Source of the DNA: Halomonas sp. 'Soap Lake #6' | GTDB taxonomy: Bacteria; Pseudomonadota; Gammaproteobacteria; Pseudomonadales; Halomonadaceae | Length of the DNA: 64,000 bases | Assembly: GCF_003031405.1 (NCBI RefSeq) | Contig: NZ_CP020469.1 | Location: 4,092,001 to 4,156,000 of the forward strand | Direction of reading: 5' to 3' | Shown here: positions 44,451 to 53,684 of the stretch, in pieces | Position numbering within the stretch: the first letter of the stretch is position 1 | Layout of the letters: each line of letters opens with the position of its first letter | The notes under the pieces: generated by a model | What the model was told of the DNA's origin: nothing | The model's input: the letters and a program-made list of their open reading frames with translations, nothing else | Database searches by the model: none | Position numbers and translations under genes: made by a program

Positions 44451-45329
44451 TCACTCAATATTCTGAATCTGCTCACGCATCTGCTCAATCAACACCTTCA
44501 ACTCCACCGCGCAGCGTGTCGTCTCAGCGACCACAGATTTTGACGAGAGGGTGTTGGCTTCGCGGTTGAGTTCCTGCATCAGGAAGTCCAGGCGACGGCC
44601 TTTGGGGCCTTTCTGGGCGAGCTGGTGGCCAACCTCTTCGATATGCGCTGTTAAGCGATCCAACTCTTCGTCCACATCAGCTTTTTGTGCTACCAGCACC
44701 AACTCGGCTTCAAGGCGTTGGGGGTCGAGTTCGGTTTTGGCGACTTCCAGGCGTTCCAGCAGTTGCGTGCGCTGACGCTCTAGAATCTGTGGCAACAAGC
44801 TACGCACGGTGGCGACCTGTTCACTGATGGACGTCAGTCGGGTGGTGATCATCTCGGCGAGCTTGTCGCCTTCCCGGGCGCGGGCGTCAATTAGCTCATC
44901 CAGCGCTTGGTCAAACAGCACTTTTGCAGCGGCTTTGATGGCATCTTGGTCGAGGTGCTGGGTTTCCATTACACCGGGCTGATTGAGTAACTCCAGAGTC
45001 GTCGGCGCTGCTGCGCTAGGTACCTGCTGCTGAATCGCCGCAAGGGCATCGGCGATCTCTTTTAGACGCCGAGTATTAACTGCGGGGGCATCATTGGCCT
45101 CGGCAGCTTCAAAACGTAGGCTGCACTCTACTTTGCCTCGCGCCAGTCGCGTACGCAGTGCTTCTCGCAGCACCGGTTCTAGGTCCCTTAGGCTTTCATG
45201 CAGGCGGAAATGGGGCTCTAAATAGCGCTGGTTCACCGAGCGAATTTCCACCTGTAGGGTGCCGAAAGGGGCTGCTTGCTCGGTGCGAGCAAAGGCGGTC
45301 ATGCTGTGTACCTGGCGTGGGTTGGCCAT
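44451..45329 (-). CDS. yicC: YicC-family protein (endoribonuclease-related)
   Basis: The 292-residue protein begins SMTAFARTEQAAPFGTLQVEIRSVNQRYLEPHFRLHESLRDLEP and ends GRRLDFLMQELNREANTLSSKSVVAETTRCAVELKVLIEQMREQIQNIE, both family signatures (YicC_N and DUF1732). YicC is reported to act in RNA turnover. It is divergent from rph, as in many gammaproteobacteria. Confidence 0.94.
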   Translation of the reverse strand: MANPRQVHSMTAFARTEQAAPFGTLQVEIRSVNQRYLEPHFRLHESLRDLEPVLREALRTRLARGKVECSLRFEAAEANDAPAVNTRRLKEIADALAAIQQQVPSAAAPTTLELLNQPGVMETQHLDQDAIKAAAKVLFDQALDELIDARAREGDKLAEMITTRLTSISEQVATVRSLLPQILERQRTQLLERLEVAKTELDPQRLEAELVLVAQKADVDEELDRLTAHIEEVGHQLAQKGPKGRRLDFLMQELNREANTLSSKSVVAETTRCAVELKVLIEQMREQIQNIE

Positions 45330-45472
45330 GAATGTTTCCTGTTAATCGTGCATTTACATCAGTCTACCCGATATTGAGCTGGTTGATATTCCTTCCTTGA
45401 ATAGGCCCATCAGCGGTGGAATTGACGTGTACAATGGAGGGCTTTTCCCCCCTTAAGATGATGTGAGGTGCT

Positions 45473-46210
45473 ATGCGTCCTGATGTTGTTCGCCCCAGTG
45501 GTCGCCAAGCCGACCAGCTCCGTGAGATTCGCTTAACCCGCGATTACACTCGCCATGCGGAAGGTTCTGTACTGGTGGAGTTTGGCGATACCAAGGTGCT
45601 GTGTAATGCGAGCGTGGAAGCAGGTGCACCGCGCTGGCTGCGTGGCAAGAATCAGGGCTGGGTCACTGCCGAGTACGGCATGCTGCCCCGTGCTACCCAC
45701 ACCCGCAGTAACCGTGAAGCAACCCAGGGCAAACAGGGTGGCCGTACACTGGAAATTCAGCGTTTGATTGGCCGCAGTCTACGCGCTGCCATCAACCTCA
45801 AGAAGTTGGGTGAGTTCACCATCACCGTGGATTGTGACGTGATCCAGGCGGATGGCGGCACCCGCACTGCAGCGATTACCGGCGGCTGCGTGGCATTGGT
45901 AGATGCTATTCGCCACCTTCAACGCGAGAAAAAGATCAAAGGCGACCCCTTCAAGCAGTTGGTCAGTGCCGTTTCGGTGGGTATCTATAAAGGTGTGCCG
46001 GTGCTGGATTTAGACTATCCAGAAGACAGCAAAGCCGACACCGATCTAAACGTGGTGATGACTGAAAGCGGTGAGCTAATAGAAGTACAGGGCACAGCGG
46101 AAGCTGGTGCGTTTAGCCGTGCTGAGCTAAACGCGATGCTTGATCTTGCCGAGAAAGCCGGCGGGGAGCTACGCGAGCAACAGCGCGAAGCGCTGGGAAT
46201 TCGTGGGTAA
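45473..46210 (+). CDS. rph: Ribonuclease PH
   Basis: This phosphorolytic 3'-5' exoribonuclease trims tRNA precursors. The 245-residue product has [19 protein letters not shown], the RNA-site Arg-rich [34 protein letters not shown], and the phosphate-binding [22 protein letters not shown] lies about 6 bases before the ATG. A hairpin follows the stop. Confidence 0.96.
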   Translation: MRPDVVRPSGRQADQLREIRLTRDYTRHAEGSVLVEFGDTKVLCNASVEAGAPRWLRGKNQGWVTAEYGMLPRATHTRSNREATQGKQGGRTLEIQRLIGRSLRAAINLKKLGEFTITVDCDVIQADGGTRTAAITGGCVALVDAIRHLQREKKIKGDPFKQLVSAVSVGIYKGVPVLDLDYPEDSKADTDLNVVMTESGELIEVQGTAEAGAFSRAELNAMLDLAEKAGGELREQQREALGIRG

Positions 46211-46223
46211 GAGTGAGGCAAAG

Positions 46224-46252
46224 CAACAGGCCAGCTAAAAGCTGGCCTGTTG
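46224..46252. terminator. Hairpin between rph and the crc-like gene
   Basis: CAACAGGCCAGCT and AGCTGGCCTGTTG form a perfect 13-base stem with a 3-base loop. The T run is poor in both directions. It lies 14 bases after rph and 42 bases after the convergent crc-like gene, so it probably serves both. Confidence 0.7.
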
Positions 46253-46293
46253 TTGGTTACTCATAACGAGAGGCGACGCGGGAAAGTAAGCGC

Positions 46294-47061
46294 TTAGAGC
46301 GCTAAGTCATACTCAACGATCAGCGGTGCGAACTCGGAGAAGGTCGCATCGTAATCAATCCACGCGTCCACCACGTGGCGACGGAAGTTGGGGCCGACCA
46401 ATTGGTAGTCGATCCGCCAGCCTTCCTGACGTTCACGGGGCACGTCTTGGTCAAGCTTTGGCCACCAGGTATATTCACCAGCGTCGCGATTGATCTCGCG
46501 GAAAGTGTCGATAAAACCGGTTGGGCCAAGCACCTGATCCATCCAGGCGCGCTCTTCCGGACGGAAACCAGAAGTGAGCTGATTGTCCGACCAGTTGGCC
46601 AAGTCGACGGTTTTATGGGCAATATGCCAGGTACCGCAGAGGATATATTCGCGACGTTTGCGCGACATCTTCGTCAGGTACTCCTGGTACTGCTCCATAA
46701 ACGCCTGCTTGGCTTTTTGATCACTCCCGTCAGGCATCAGGAAAGAGACAATACTGAAGCGTTCATAATCCGCCTGCAGAAAGCGCCCTTCGTGGTCACA
46801 CTGGGGGAACCCCAAACCGTACATAATGGCCTTGGGGATTTTACGGCAATAGAGTGCCACACCGGCGAAACCATCTTCCTCAGCATCCAGAAAGTAGCCT
46901 TCATAGCCTTCCGGATAGAGAATATGGTCACCCAGTTCGAAACTTTTTGCCTTGATGTTCTGCACGCAGACCACATCGGCATCCTGCTGAGCCAGCCAGT
47001 CCAGGAAGCCACGGTCGACGGCATCACGTATACCATTGACATTGATGCTGGCAATTTTCAT
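46294..47061 (-). CDS. crc: Crc-like protein (exonuclease III fold, catalytic residues lost)
   Basis: This 255-residue protein of the exonuclease III/endonuclease fold sits between rph and pyrE, exactly where pseudomonads carry crc, the catabolite repression control gene. Key exonuclease III residues are replaced: the metal Glu of LQETK is Asn (VQNIKAK), GDxN is GTWH, the catalytic Tyr segment YFPQG is FLMPDG, and SDHAP is SEFAP. Crc shows the same kind of loss (LQDTR, CGSLY, SQHAP). RRREYILCG, APERAW-like PEERAWMDQV and WWPKLDQD fit Crc. It probably acts with Hfq on mRNA rather than cutting DNA. The Hfq partnership is known for Pseudomonas and inferred here. Confidence 0.82.
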   Translation of the reverse strand: MKIASINVNGIRDAVDRGFLDWLAQQDADVVCVQNIKAKSFELGDHILYPEGYEGYFLDAEEDGFAGVALYCRKIPKAIMYGLGFPQCDHEGRFLQADYERFSIVSFLMPDGSDQKAKQAFMEQYQEYLTKMSRKRREYILCGTWHIAHKTVDLANWSDNQLTSGFRPEERAWMDQVLGPTGFIDTFREINRDAGEYTWWPKLDQDVPRERQEGWRIDYQLVGPNFRRHVVDAWIDYDATFSEFAPLIVEYDLAL

Positions 47062-47199
47062 AAATCGTCCCTTTTGCGTCGCTGCTGTATGATACCCGAC
47101 GTTTAGACGTTTGGGTAAATAGACAAACCAATTCTTGCTATTTAACCCCGTTTTATTGTTGCGTTTGACTTACATTCCTATCGACAAGAGAAGACCGCC

Positions 47200-47865
47200 G
47201 TGGCTACCACTCTACAACCCTATCAGCGCGATTTCATTGCCTTCGCTATCGAGCAGGGCGTACTCAAGTTTGGCGAGTTCACGCTTAAGTCGGGGCGAGT
47301 AAGCCCTTACTTCTTCAATGCAGGCCTGTTTCAGACCGGCCGCGCCTTAGCTAAGCTGGGTCGCTTCTATGCTCAGGCAATTGTCGATAGCGGCCTAAAG
47401 GCCGACGTGCTGTTTGGCCCAGCTTACAAGGGCATTCCGTTGGCGGCGGTCACCGCAGCGGCCTTGGCCGACCACCACGACCGCGATATGCCCTATGCGT
47501 TTAACCGTAAAGAGGCCAAAACCCACGGCGAAGGCGGCAACATTGTGGGCGCAGCACTTGCTGGCGACATTTTGATTATTGATGACGTAATTACCGCTGG
47601 TACCGCCATTCGTGAGGTCATGGGCCTAATTGAGCAAAGCGGTGCCCGCGCAGGTGGCGTGATTATTGCGCTTGACCGCCAAGAGCGCGGCCAGGGTGAA
47701 CAGAGCGCCATCCAGGAAGTACAGGCCCAGTATGGCATGCCAGTGGTTAGCATTGTCACCCTAGAGCAAGTACTCACTTACCTTGAAGAACATGCGGGAG
47801 GCGAAATGTTGGCCTACGCCGAAGCAGTGCGCGCCTATCGCGACCGCTACGGTATCGTAGGCTAA
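47200..47865 (+). CDS. pyrE: Orotate phosphoribosyltransferase
   Basis: PyrE makes OMP from orotate and PRPP in pyrimidine synthesis. The 221-residue product contains [53 protein letters not shown] (catalytic loop) and the PRPP motif [14 protein letters not shown]. The start is a GTG, with AAGAGAAG about 7-8 bases upstream. It is divergent from the crc-like gene. Confidence 0.97.
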   Translation: MATTLQPYQRDFIAFAIEQGVLKFGEFTLKSGRVSPYFFNAGLFQTGRALAKLGRFYAQAIVDSGLKADVLFGPAYKGIPLAAVTAAALADHHDRDMPYAFNRKEAKTHGEGGNIVGAALAGDILIIDDVITAGTAIREVMGLIEQSGARAGGVIIALDRQERGQGEQSAIQEVQAQYGMPVVSIVTLEQVLTYLEEHAGGEMLAYAEAVRAYRDRYGIVG

Positions 47866-47882
47866 GATTAAGGCGTGTTTAC

Positions 47883-48356
47883 TTAGTTAGCCGCTAAAGC
47901 GCCAGCATAGCCTTGCTGGCGCCACGCTTCATAGCTAACGATGGCAACAGCATTCGAAAGATTTAGGCTGCGGTTATTAGGCTGCATGGGGATACGTAGC
48001 TTCTGTTCAGCAGGCAGTGAAGCATGTACCTGAGGCGAAAGCCCTGCCGTTTCTGAGCCAAATAGCAGCACATCACCAGATGTAAACGGGGCATCGCTAT
48101 AGGCACGGGTGCCCTTGGTGGTAATCGCCCAAATGGTGCGCCCCTGCATCGCCGCTTGAAACGCCGTAAAATCTGCATGGCGGGTTACGTTGGCGAGATC
48201 GCGGTAGTCTAACCCGGCACGGCGCAGCTTTTTCTCTTCGAGATCAAAGCCCAGCGGTTCAATTAAGTGTAATCGGCAGCCATTGTTAGCCACCAGGCGC
48301 ATAATGTTGCCCGTATTGGGAGCCATTCGCGGTTCAAATAGCGCTACTTCAAACAT
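47883..48356 (-). CDS. trmL: tRNA (cytidine/uridine-34 2'-O)-methyltransferase
   Basis: This 157-residue SPOUT methyltransferase has [50 protein letters not shown] at the N-terminus. The knotted SAM site follows ([40 protein letters not shown]). It methylates the wobble base of tRNA-Leu isoacceptors. The ATG at 48356 is preferred over 48362, with AGGTGG just upstream. It is convergent with pyrE, 17 bases apart. Confidence 0.95.
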   Translation of the reverse strand: MFEVALFEPRMAPNTGNIMRLVANNGCRLHLIEPLGFDLEEKKLRRAGLDYRDLANVTRHADFTAFQAAMQGRTIWAITTKGTRAYSDAPFTSGDVLLFGSETAGLSPQVHASLPAEQKLRIPMQPNNRSLNLSNAVAIVSYEAWRQQGYAGALAAN

Positions 48357-48450
48357 CACCACCTGCCTATTATGTGCTCATATGCATTCGCCAGCGCCGC
48401 TGATTGTAATAGAAATTACTCAGAAACACTTGTAGAGGTCACCTTTCGTT

Positions 48451-50517
48451 ATGCCCCAACCGCCAACGAGCATCCTTAGCCGCATTAAAGGGCTCAACCC
48501 GCGCCAGCAGGAAGCGGTGCGCTATATCGATGGCCCCTGTTTGGTTTTGGCGGGCGCGGGGTCCGGTAAAACCAGCGTAATCACCACCAAAATCGCTTAC
48601 TTGGTGCAAGAGTGCGGCATGAGCGCGCGTAAGATCGCGGCGGTGACCTTTACCAACAAAGCTGCCAGGGAAATGAAAGAGCGCGTCGGGCAAATGCTAA
48701 AGGGCAAAGAGGGCCATGGGCTAACAGTGTCGACGTTTCACAACCTGGGGCTAAACATTATTCGCGGCGAGCTGAAGACCCTGGGCTATAAACCGGGCTT
48801 TTCGCTATTCGATCCTGAAGATGCCAAGGCGCTGCTGCGGGATTTAATGAACAAAGACGCCCAGGTAGATGCTGAGCAGATCAACGCCGTACAGAGTAAA
48901 ATTTCTACCTGGAAAAACGATTTGGTGCTGCCCAGTGACGCGCTATCGTTTGCTGCTGATGATGACGAGCACTTTGCCGCACGGGTCTATGAAGCCTATG
49001 TACGCCATTTAAAAGCTTACAACGCGGTGGATTTCGACGACCTTATTCTGCTACCGGTCGTTCTTCTCCAGCGTGACCCCGAAGCGCTGGCCCGCTGGCG
49101 GAACAAAATCCACTACATGTTGGTGGACGAGTACCAGGACACTAACGTTTCCCAGTACCTGTTAGTAAAGCTTTTGATGGCCGAACGGGCTACTTTCACG
49201 GTGGTGGGTGATGATGACCAGTCAATCTATGCGTGGCGCGGTGCACGGCCCGAGAATCTGGTAACCCTTGGCGAAGATTTTCCACGCTTAAAAGTCATCA
49301 AGCTGGAGCAAAATTACCGCTCTACCGCCACTATATTGCGCGCTGCCAATACACTGATCGCCAATAATCCCCACGTTTACGATAAAACCTTGTGGTCGGA
49401 TATGGGCGACGGCGCCCCTATTCGGGTGATCGTCAACCGCCATGAAGAAGCTGAATCTGAGCGCGTTGCTAGCGAAATGCTCACTAGGCGTATTAAGGAA
49501 AAAGCCGAGTGGCGCGATTTTGCGGTGCTTTATCGGGGTAACTTCCAGGCACGGTTATTAGAGCTTAAGCTGCAGCATTACCAAATCCCTTACAAACTCT
49601 CCGGCGGCACGTCGTTTTTCTCGCGTAACGAGATCAAAGACACCATGGCTTACCTGCGGCTACTGATTAACCCCGCCGACGACAACGCCTTTTTGCGCAT
49701 TGTGAACGTACCACGCAGAGAAATTGGTCCCGGCACGCTGGAAAAACTTGCCAACTATGCCAATGAGCGCACTATCTCGCTGTTTTCCGCCTGCCACGAG
49801 CTGGGGTTAGAACAAGTATTGCCGACCCGCGCTGTGGAACGGCTTTCACGCTTCACTCACTTTATCGATGGCGTGCGCAAGCGTATGGATCAAGGCGATG
49901 CGATTGCCGCGATCCGCGATATGTTAAGGGATATGGATTACGAGGCGTGGCTCTACCAAAACGCCAGCGCGCCCACGGTCGCTGAAAGACGCATGGCTAA
50001 CGTATGGATATTAATCGATCAGTTGGAGAAGTCGCTTAATCGCGATCCAGAAGACGATACCGCTTCTACCGAGACAGAAACTGACGGTGTGGAAGCCGCT
50101 ATTTCACGTTTGGTACTGCGCGACATTCTGGAGCAGCAGGCAGAGGAAGATGACTCCGACCGTGTACAGCTACTTACCATGCACGCCTCAAAGGGGCTTG
50201 AGTTTCCCCATGTCTATTTAATGGGCCTGGAGGAGGACCTACTGCCCCACCGCAATGCCATTGAGATGGGTACCGTAGAAGAGGAGCGGCGCTTAGCCTA
50301 CGTGGGTATCACAAGGGCACGGCGCACACTAACATTAACGCTCGCACGCCAGCGTAAAGCCTACGGTGAACTGATGGACTGCCAGCAAAGCCGCTTTTTA
50401 GACGAACTACCAGGCGATGATTTGGAATGGGAAGGCCGTGCAGATAAAGAGGACCCAGACAAAAAGCAGGCCAGGGGTAAAGATGCCATTGCCGGGCTGC
50501 GCTCTTTATTGGGCTGA
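48451..50517 (+). CDS. rep: ATP-dependent DNA helicase Rep
   Basis: This 688-residue superfamily 1A helicase assists replication-fork progress. Motifs are LAGAGSGKTSVI (I), AVTFTNKAAREMKERV (Ia), YMLVDEYQDTNVSQY (II), VVGDDDQSIYAWRGA (III), KLEQNYRST (IV), MHASKGLEFPHVYLMG (V) and EERRLAYVGITRARRTL (VI). The short C-terminus and the RLNPRQQEAV-like opening (GLNPRQQEAVRYIDG) separate it from the UvrD at the left edge. Confidence 0.95.
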   Translation: MPQPPTSILSRIKGLNPRQQEAVRYIDGPCLVLAGAGSGKTSVITTKIAYLVQECGMSARKIAAVTFTNKAAREMKERVGQMLKGKEGHGLTVSTFHNLGLNIIRGELKTLGYKPGFSLFDPEDAKALLRDLMNKDAQVDAEQINAVQSKISTWKNDLVLPSDALSFAADDDEHFAARVYEAYVRHLKAYNAVDFDDLILLPVVLLQRDPEALARWRNKIHYMLVDEYQDTNVSQYLLVKLLMAERATFTVVGDDDQSIYAWRGARPENLVTLGEDFPRLKVIKLEQNYRSTATILRAANTLIANNPHVYDKTLWSDMGDGAPIRVIVNRHEEAESERVASEMLTRRIKEKAEWRDFAVLYRGNFQARLLELKLQHYQIPYKLSGGTSFFSRNEIKDTMAYLRLLINPADDNAFLRIVNVPRREIGPGTLEKLANYANERTISLFSACHELGLEQVLPTRAVERLSRFTHFIDGVRKRMDQGDAIAAIRDMLRDMDYEAWLYQNASAPTVAERRMANVWILIDQLEKSLNRDPEDDTASTETETDGVEAAISRLVLRDILEQQAEEDDSDRVQLLTMHASKGLEFPHVYLMGLEEDLLPHRNAIEMGTVEEERRLAYVGITRARRTLTLTLARQRKAYGELMDCQQSRFLDELPGDDLEWEGRADKEDPDKKQARGKDAIAGLRSLLG

Positions 50518-50549
50518 AAGCTTTCTACTGGGCTAAGCGAACCACTTAT

Positions 50550-50598
50550 CTTGGGATAGGAGATCTTGGGGAATAGGAGATCTTGCGGGATAGGAGAA
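50550..50598 (+). repeat. Three tandem repeats downstream of rep
   Basis: Units of 15, 17 and 17 bases share CTTG-x-GGGATAGGAGAT (50550-50564, 50565-50581, 50582-50598). They lie in the 224-base spacer between rep and the DUF218 gene. The repeated GGAGATCTTG could form small hairpins with the later GAAGATCTC. Confidence 0.8.
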
Positions 50599-50741
50599 GG
50601 CGAAGATCTCGTGCAGCCAAGGGCTTTTTTGGCACAGTTCGACGACTTTGGTAGTGTGGTCAGATGTCTGTCGCCCATAGAAAGGAGCTGTTTTCGCTTC
50701 TAACACGATCAGACTAACTGCTGTCTGCAGAGGGCTTGGTA

Positions 50742-51380
50742 ATGACATCAACAATGAGTCATGCGCTAATCTTATGGCGCTATCTCACCGCATCTCCTGG
50801 CTATCACCAGGAAGGATTACTGGTTGTCTGCGGATCGTACGATCTGCGCGTGTGTGATTACGCCTGCGATCTTTTCAAGCGCCACAAATTCGATCGGCTG
50901 CTGATTACCGGGCGAACAGGAAATTGGACCCATCATCTATGGAGCGAAACCGAAGCGCGAATCTTTGCAAAGCGGGCCCGTCAGCACTCTATTCCTGACA
51001 AGTCGATAATCCTAGATACTGAGGCGACGAACTTCGCTGAGAACATTCGCAATGCGCGCCTTCTTGTTCCCTCGGCCAGAAAAGTGACGTTTATTACGAA
51101 ACTGAACTCTATTCGTCGTGTCCTCGCCACTGCACCGGTCCAGTGGCCCGATGCCAATGTGCGAGCAGATGGACCGCCAATCCGCTTCCCCGACGAAGTA
51201 TCGAACGTTGTCGGGGTTTTTGGTTTGATTGCAGAGATGGTCGGGGACATCGATAGACTCATCAAATACCCTGATGCTGGCTTCCAGATCGCAACTGAGG
51301 TGCCGGACGATGTTTGGACGTCGTATCGATACTTGGCCGAAAATGGCTTCGACAGTCACATGATCTCGTTAACCACCTGA
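50742..51380 (+). CDS. DUF218 (YdcF/SanA/ElyC-like) family protein
   Basis: The 212-residue protein has a single DUF218 domain: LLVVCGSYDLRVCDYACDLFKRHKFDRLLITGRTGNW near the start, the conserved ETEARIFAKRARQHSIPDKSIILDTEATNFAENIRNARLL in the middle, and KVTFITKLNSIRRVLAT. There is no signal peptide, so it is cytoplasmic like YdcF. The ATG at 50742 is preferred, with AGAGGG about 8 bases upstream. Base and codon use looks less GC3-rich than the flanking genes, so it may be acquired. The function is unknown. Confidence 0.8.
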   Translation: MTSTMSHALILWRYLTASPGYHQEGLLVVCGSYDLRVCDYACDLFKRHKFDRLLITGRTGNWTHHLWSETEARIFAKRARQHSIPDKSIILDTEATNFAENIRNARLLVPSARKVTFITKLNSIRRVLATAPVQWPDANVRADGPPIRFPDEVSNVVGVFGLIAEMVGDIDRLIKYPDAGFQIATEVPDDVWTSYRYLAENGFDSHMISLTT

Positions 51381-51423
51381 ATTTTTCACAGCACGCTTTC
51401 TGCTGAGCTGAGACAAATACACA

Positions 51424-51470
51424 AAAAAATATCCACAGGAGGTTTTGTAAACCCACCTGTGGATAATTTT
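51424..51470. terminator. Bidirectional terminator containing an inverted pair of DnaA-box-like sequences
   Basis: ATCCACAGG (51431-51439) and CCTGTGGAT (51456-51464) form a stem whose interior pairs further through GGTTT/AAACC. T runs follow on both strands (AATTTT, and AAAAAAAT on the other side). It lies between the convergent DUF218 and cytochrome genes. The right arm contains TTATCCACA on the minus strand, a perfect DnaA-box consensus, and the left arm an 8/9 match. Its terminator role explains the structure, and the DnaA resemblance may be coincidence. Confidence 0.8.
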
Positions 51471-51515
51471 ACGCTACTCACCACTCGGCTTCATTTGCTA
51501 CCGAGCGTCAATTAC

Positions 51516-52364
51516 TTACTGAACTTGCGACACCATGTAATCCACAACAGCCATAATTTCTTCGTCAGAGGCGCTGCTACCACCGCGAGGAGGCATCACC
51601 CCCAGGCCGTTGAATACGCTGGCATAAAGCTCATCAATACCTTTATCAATGCGAGGGCCCCAGTCGTCAGCATCGCCAATCAGTGGTGCACCCGCAACGC
51701 CTGCTGCGTGGCAAGCAACACAACCCGTGCTGGCATACAGTGCTTCTCCATCTAAGCCACTGCCACCGTTACTGGCGTCTTCTGTGCTAGCATCTTCTGC
51801 ACTGGCAACCGCTTCTTCATCAGCGGCGACGTCAGCCTCGGCAACCACTTCTTCGCTTACTGTCTCGTCTGCTGCCTCTGCTGCGGCCACATCATCACTG
51901 GCAGCCTCGTCGCTACCACCTAGCTCAGGTACGTCCATCACCGGCTCGAGTAGGTAAGCTGTTGAGGCTTCCATCTCTTCATCGGAAAGGTTGGGGTTAC
52001 CACCACGGGCAGGCATCGCGCCAATACCATTGATAGAGTGCTCAAGAAGCGTAGCAAAACCTTGCTCTGTACGTTCCGCCCAAGCAGCTTCGTCACCGCG
52101 AACCGGTGCACCAGCAGCACCTGTTTCATGACACGCCATACAAATACGGTTATAGATGCCGGCACCATCAATACTGTCGCCGCCATTGCTCGCCGCCGCT
52201 GGGGCTGCTGCAGTACCACAGTCTTGTCCCTGTAAACAGAGTTGGCCTACAGGTGCCAGGCGCTCTGCCATTGCGTCACGTGCGGCATCGCTGGCATAAG
52301 CACTAGATGTGCCTGCCATGACGCCAAGGGCCGCCAGCCCGCTCATGATCAGCTTAGATTTCAC
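51516..52364 (-). CDS. Diheme cytochrome c (cytochrome c5-like, internally duplicated)
   Basis: The exported 282-residue cytochrome has two heme sites, CMACH and CVACH. Each lies in a c5-like domain with the same order of landmarks: GAAGAP..GD..W, then a GIGAMPARGG or GLGVMPPRGG Met-ligand loop and SDEE(I/M)...YL/YM. The domains are joined by about 55 residues dominated by Ala, Glu, Asp and Ser. The signal peptide ends near SSAYA-SD. The start may be the GTG at 52364, where AGAGG lies 8 bases upstream. It probably moves electrons in the periplasm to a terminal oxidase. Confidence 0.9.
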   Translation of the reverse strand: MKSKLIMSGLAALGVMAGTSSAYASDAARDAMAERLAPVGQLCLQGQDCGTAAAPAAASNGGDSIDGAGIYNRICMACHETGAAGAPVRGDEAAWAERTEQGFATLLEHSINGIGAMPARGGNPNLSDEEMEASTAYLLEPVMDVPELGGSDEAASDDVAAAEAADETVSEEVVAEADVAADEEAVASAEDASTEDASNGGSGLDGEALYASTGCVACHAAGVAGAPLIGDADDWGPRIDKGIDELYASVFNGLGVMPPRGGSSASDEEIMAVVDYMVSQVQ

Positions 52365-52547
52365 TCTCACCACCTCTTGGGTATTGTCATAAAACGTTTG
52401 TGCTTAACCCCTGTGCGCACCGACCTGCTCCGCCGGGACGCCAAAACATGCGTATCGAGTTAGTATACCGAGAACCCAAAGGGTAAGAAAATGCTACTAA
52501 GCGCGCCAATCCCTCTTGCGCTAGCTATTTGTGCCTTATTTTGACAA

Positions 52548-53531
52548 TTAGCCCGGCTCACTACCACCTTTCCAGGCAAATAAACGCTGCTCAGCATAGG
52601 TTTTAAAACCTGCCTGTTGGTAAATTCGTCGAGCAGGTAGATTAAGCTCATCTACCGCAAGCATAACCTCGGCGATTCCCGCCTGCTGAGTAAGGCTCAG
52701 CGCTTTGTTCAATAGCGCACGGCCAAGCCCCTGGCCACGCCATTCGGGCGTTAGCCCCATTAACAAGAGTTCCCAACGGTCTAGCGCCGGCCGGGCTGCA
52801 AGCAGCAGCACACCCACTAGCGCCTGTTGATAACTAACCGCATACCAATGCTCCGGTGCCTGGGCGTCTTGTTGGTAAAAGCCCGCCAATAGCTCTTGCA
52901 CCGAGAGAATGTCACGCAGCGCACAGCTATCCAGCGAATCACGCCCTACTGCGCCCAAAAGGTCGAGCTGTTCTATGTCGGAAAGCTTACTAAATGGCTG
53001 CAGTGATACAAAAATCTCTGAATTTAACGCTAAGCGCCGGGTACTGTTGCAGGTTAAGTACGCTAACGTAACCAACGGCTGCATGTCGTGTTGTAGTAGC
53101 AGCGTTTCTGTTTCATGGGCCTGGGGAGCAAGCTCCAAGTGACACAGCCGAATATTGTGCGTTTTCACCCATTGGTACGCTGCATCTAACAGCGCGTGAA
53201 CAGACGCCCCTGTAGCGTTTGCCCCATGGCTGATTCCCCCTGGAATTGTTACCCCTTGCATCCTTGGCAACCACAGCCGCGCCATGTTCCCAGGCAAACA
53301 CTGCACCCAGACAGCGCCATTCATCTGACCACCCAGGTAACTTACCCACAACCCCTGCCACTGCTCATCTGGTGCGTTCACCATGCCCTTTAAGGCTATG
53401 CTAAGCATTTGCTGCAGTGTCGAATCGTGCGCTGCCGCTAGATGTAATAATGCTTCACGCCGCTTATCTGACGGACAGGGGATAACAGATAAGGAGCTTG
53501 AGGGATGCTGATGCGGTTTAACCAATGGCAA
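52548..53531 (-). CDS. GNAT-family N-acetyltransferase (long form)
   Basis: The 327-residue protein carries a C-terminal GNAT domain: YQQALVGVLLLAARPALDRWELLLMGLTPEWRGQGLGRALLNKALSLTQQAGIAEVMLAVDELNLPARRIYQQAGF. The RGQGLG acetyl-CoA loop is canonical. The N-terminal 180 residues (AVWVQCLPGNMARLWLPRMQG, ...YQWVKTHNIRLCHLELAPQ) look like a degenerate second GNAT half, as in MshD-type tandem enzymes. The substrate is unknown. Confidence 0.82.
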   Translation of the reverse strand: MPLVKPHQHPSSSLSVIPCPSDKRREALLHLAAAHDSTLQQMLSIALKGMVNAPDEQWQGLWVSYLGGQMNGAVWVQCLPGNMARLWLPRMQGVTIPGGISHGANATGASVHALLDAAYQWVKTHNIRLCHLELAPQAHETETLLLQHDMQPLVTLAYLTCNSTRRLALNSEIFVSLQPFSKLSDIEQLDLLGAVGRDSLDSCALRDILSVQELLAGFYQQDAQAPEHWYAVSYQQALVGVLLLAARPALDRWELLLMGLTPEWRGQGLGRALLNKALSLTQQAGIAEVMLAVDELNLPARRIYQQAGFKTYAEQRLFAWKGGSEPG

Positions 53532-53684
53532 AACTCCGAAGCAGTAACAAAGCGTGCTAGGTTACTAAAGTACAACATATAACACCTATCCTGACGGTCT
53601 GAACCTGCTAATGCCACCTTTTAAGTGCCGAGAAGTTTAAGTACTGGGTGGCGACGGTTGATGTAGAGGAGTAACCATCCTGCC

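Noticed and set aside
46375..47106. 243-codon frame antisense to the crc-like gene
   Set aside because: It is the complement of a well-supported gene, shows no domain, and long antisense frames are common at this GC content.
51458..51466. Perfect DnaA-box sequence TTATCCACA on the minus strand with an opposite near-match 20 bases away
   Set aside because: Both lie in the arms of a bidirectional terminator between convergent genes, and there is no dnaA, gidA, AT-rich unwinding region or further box. A replication origin is not supported.
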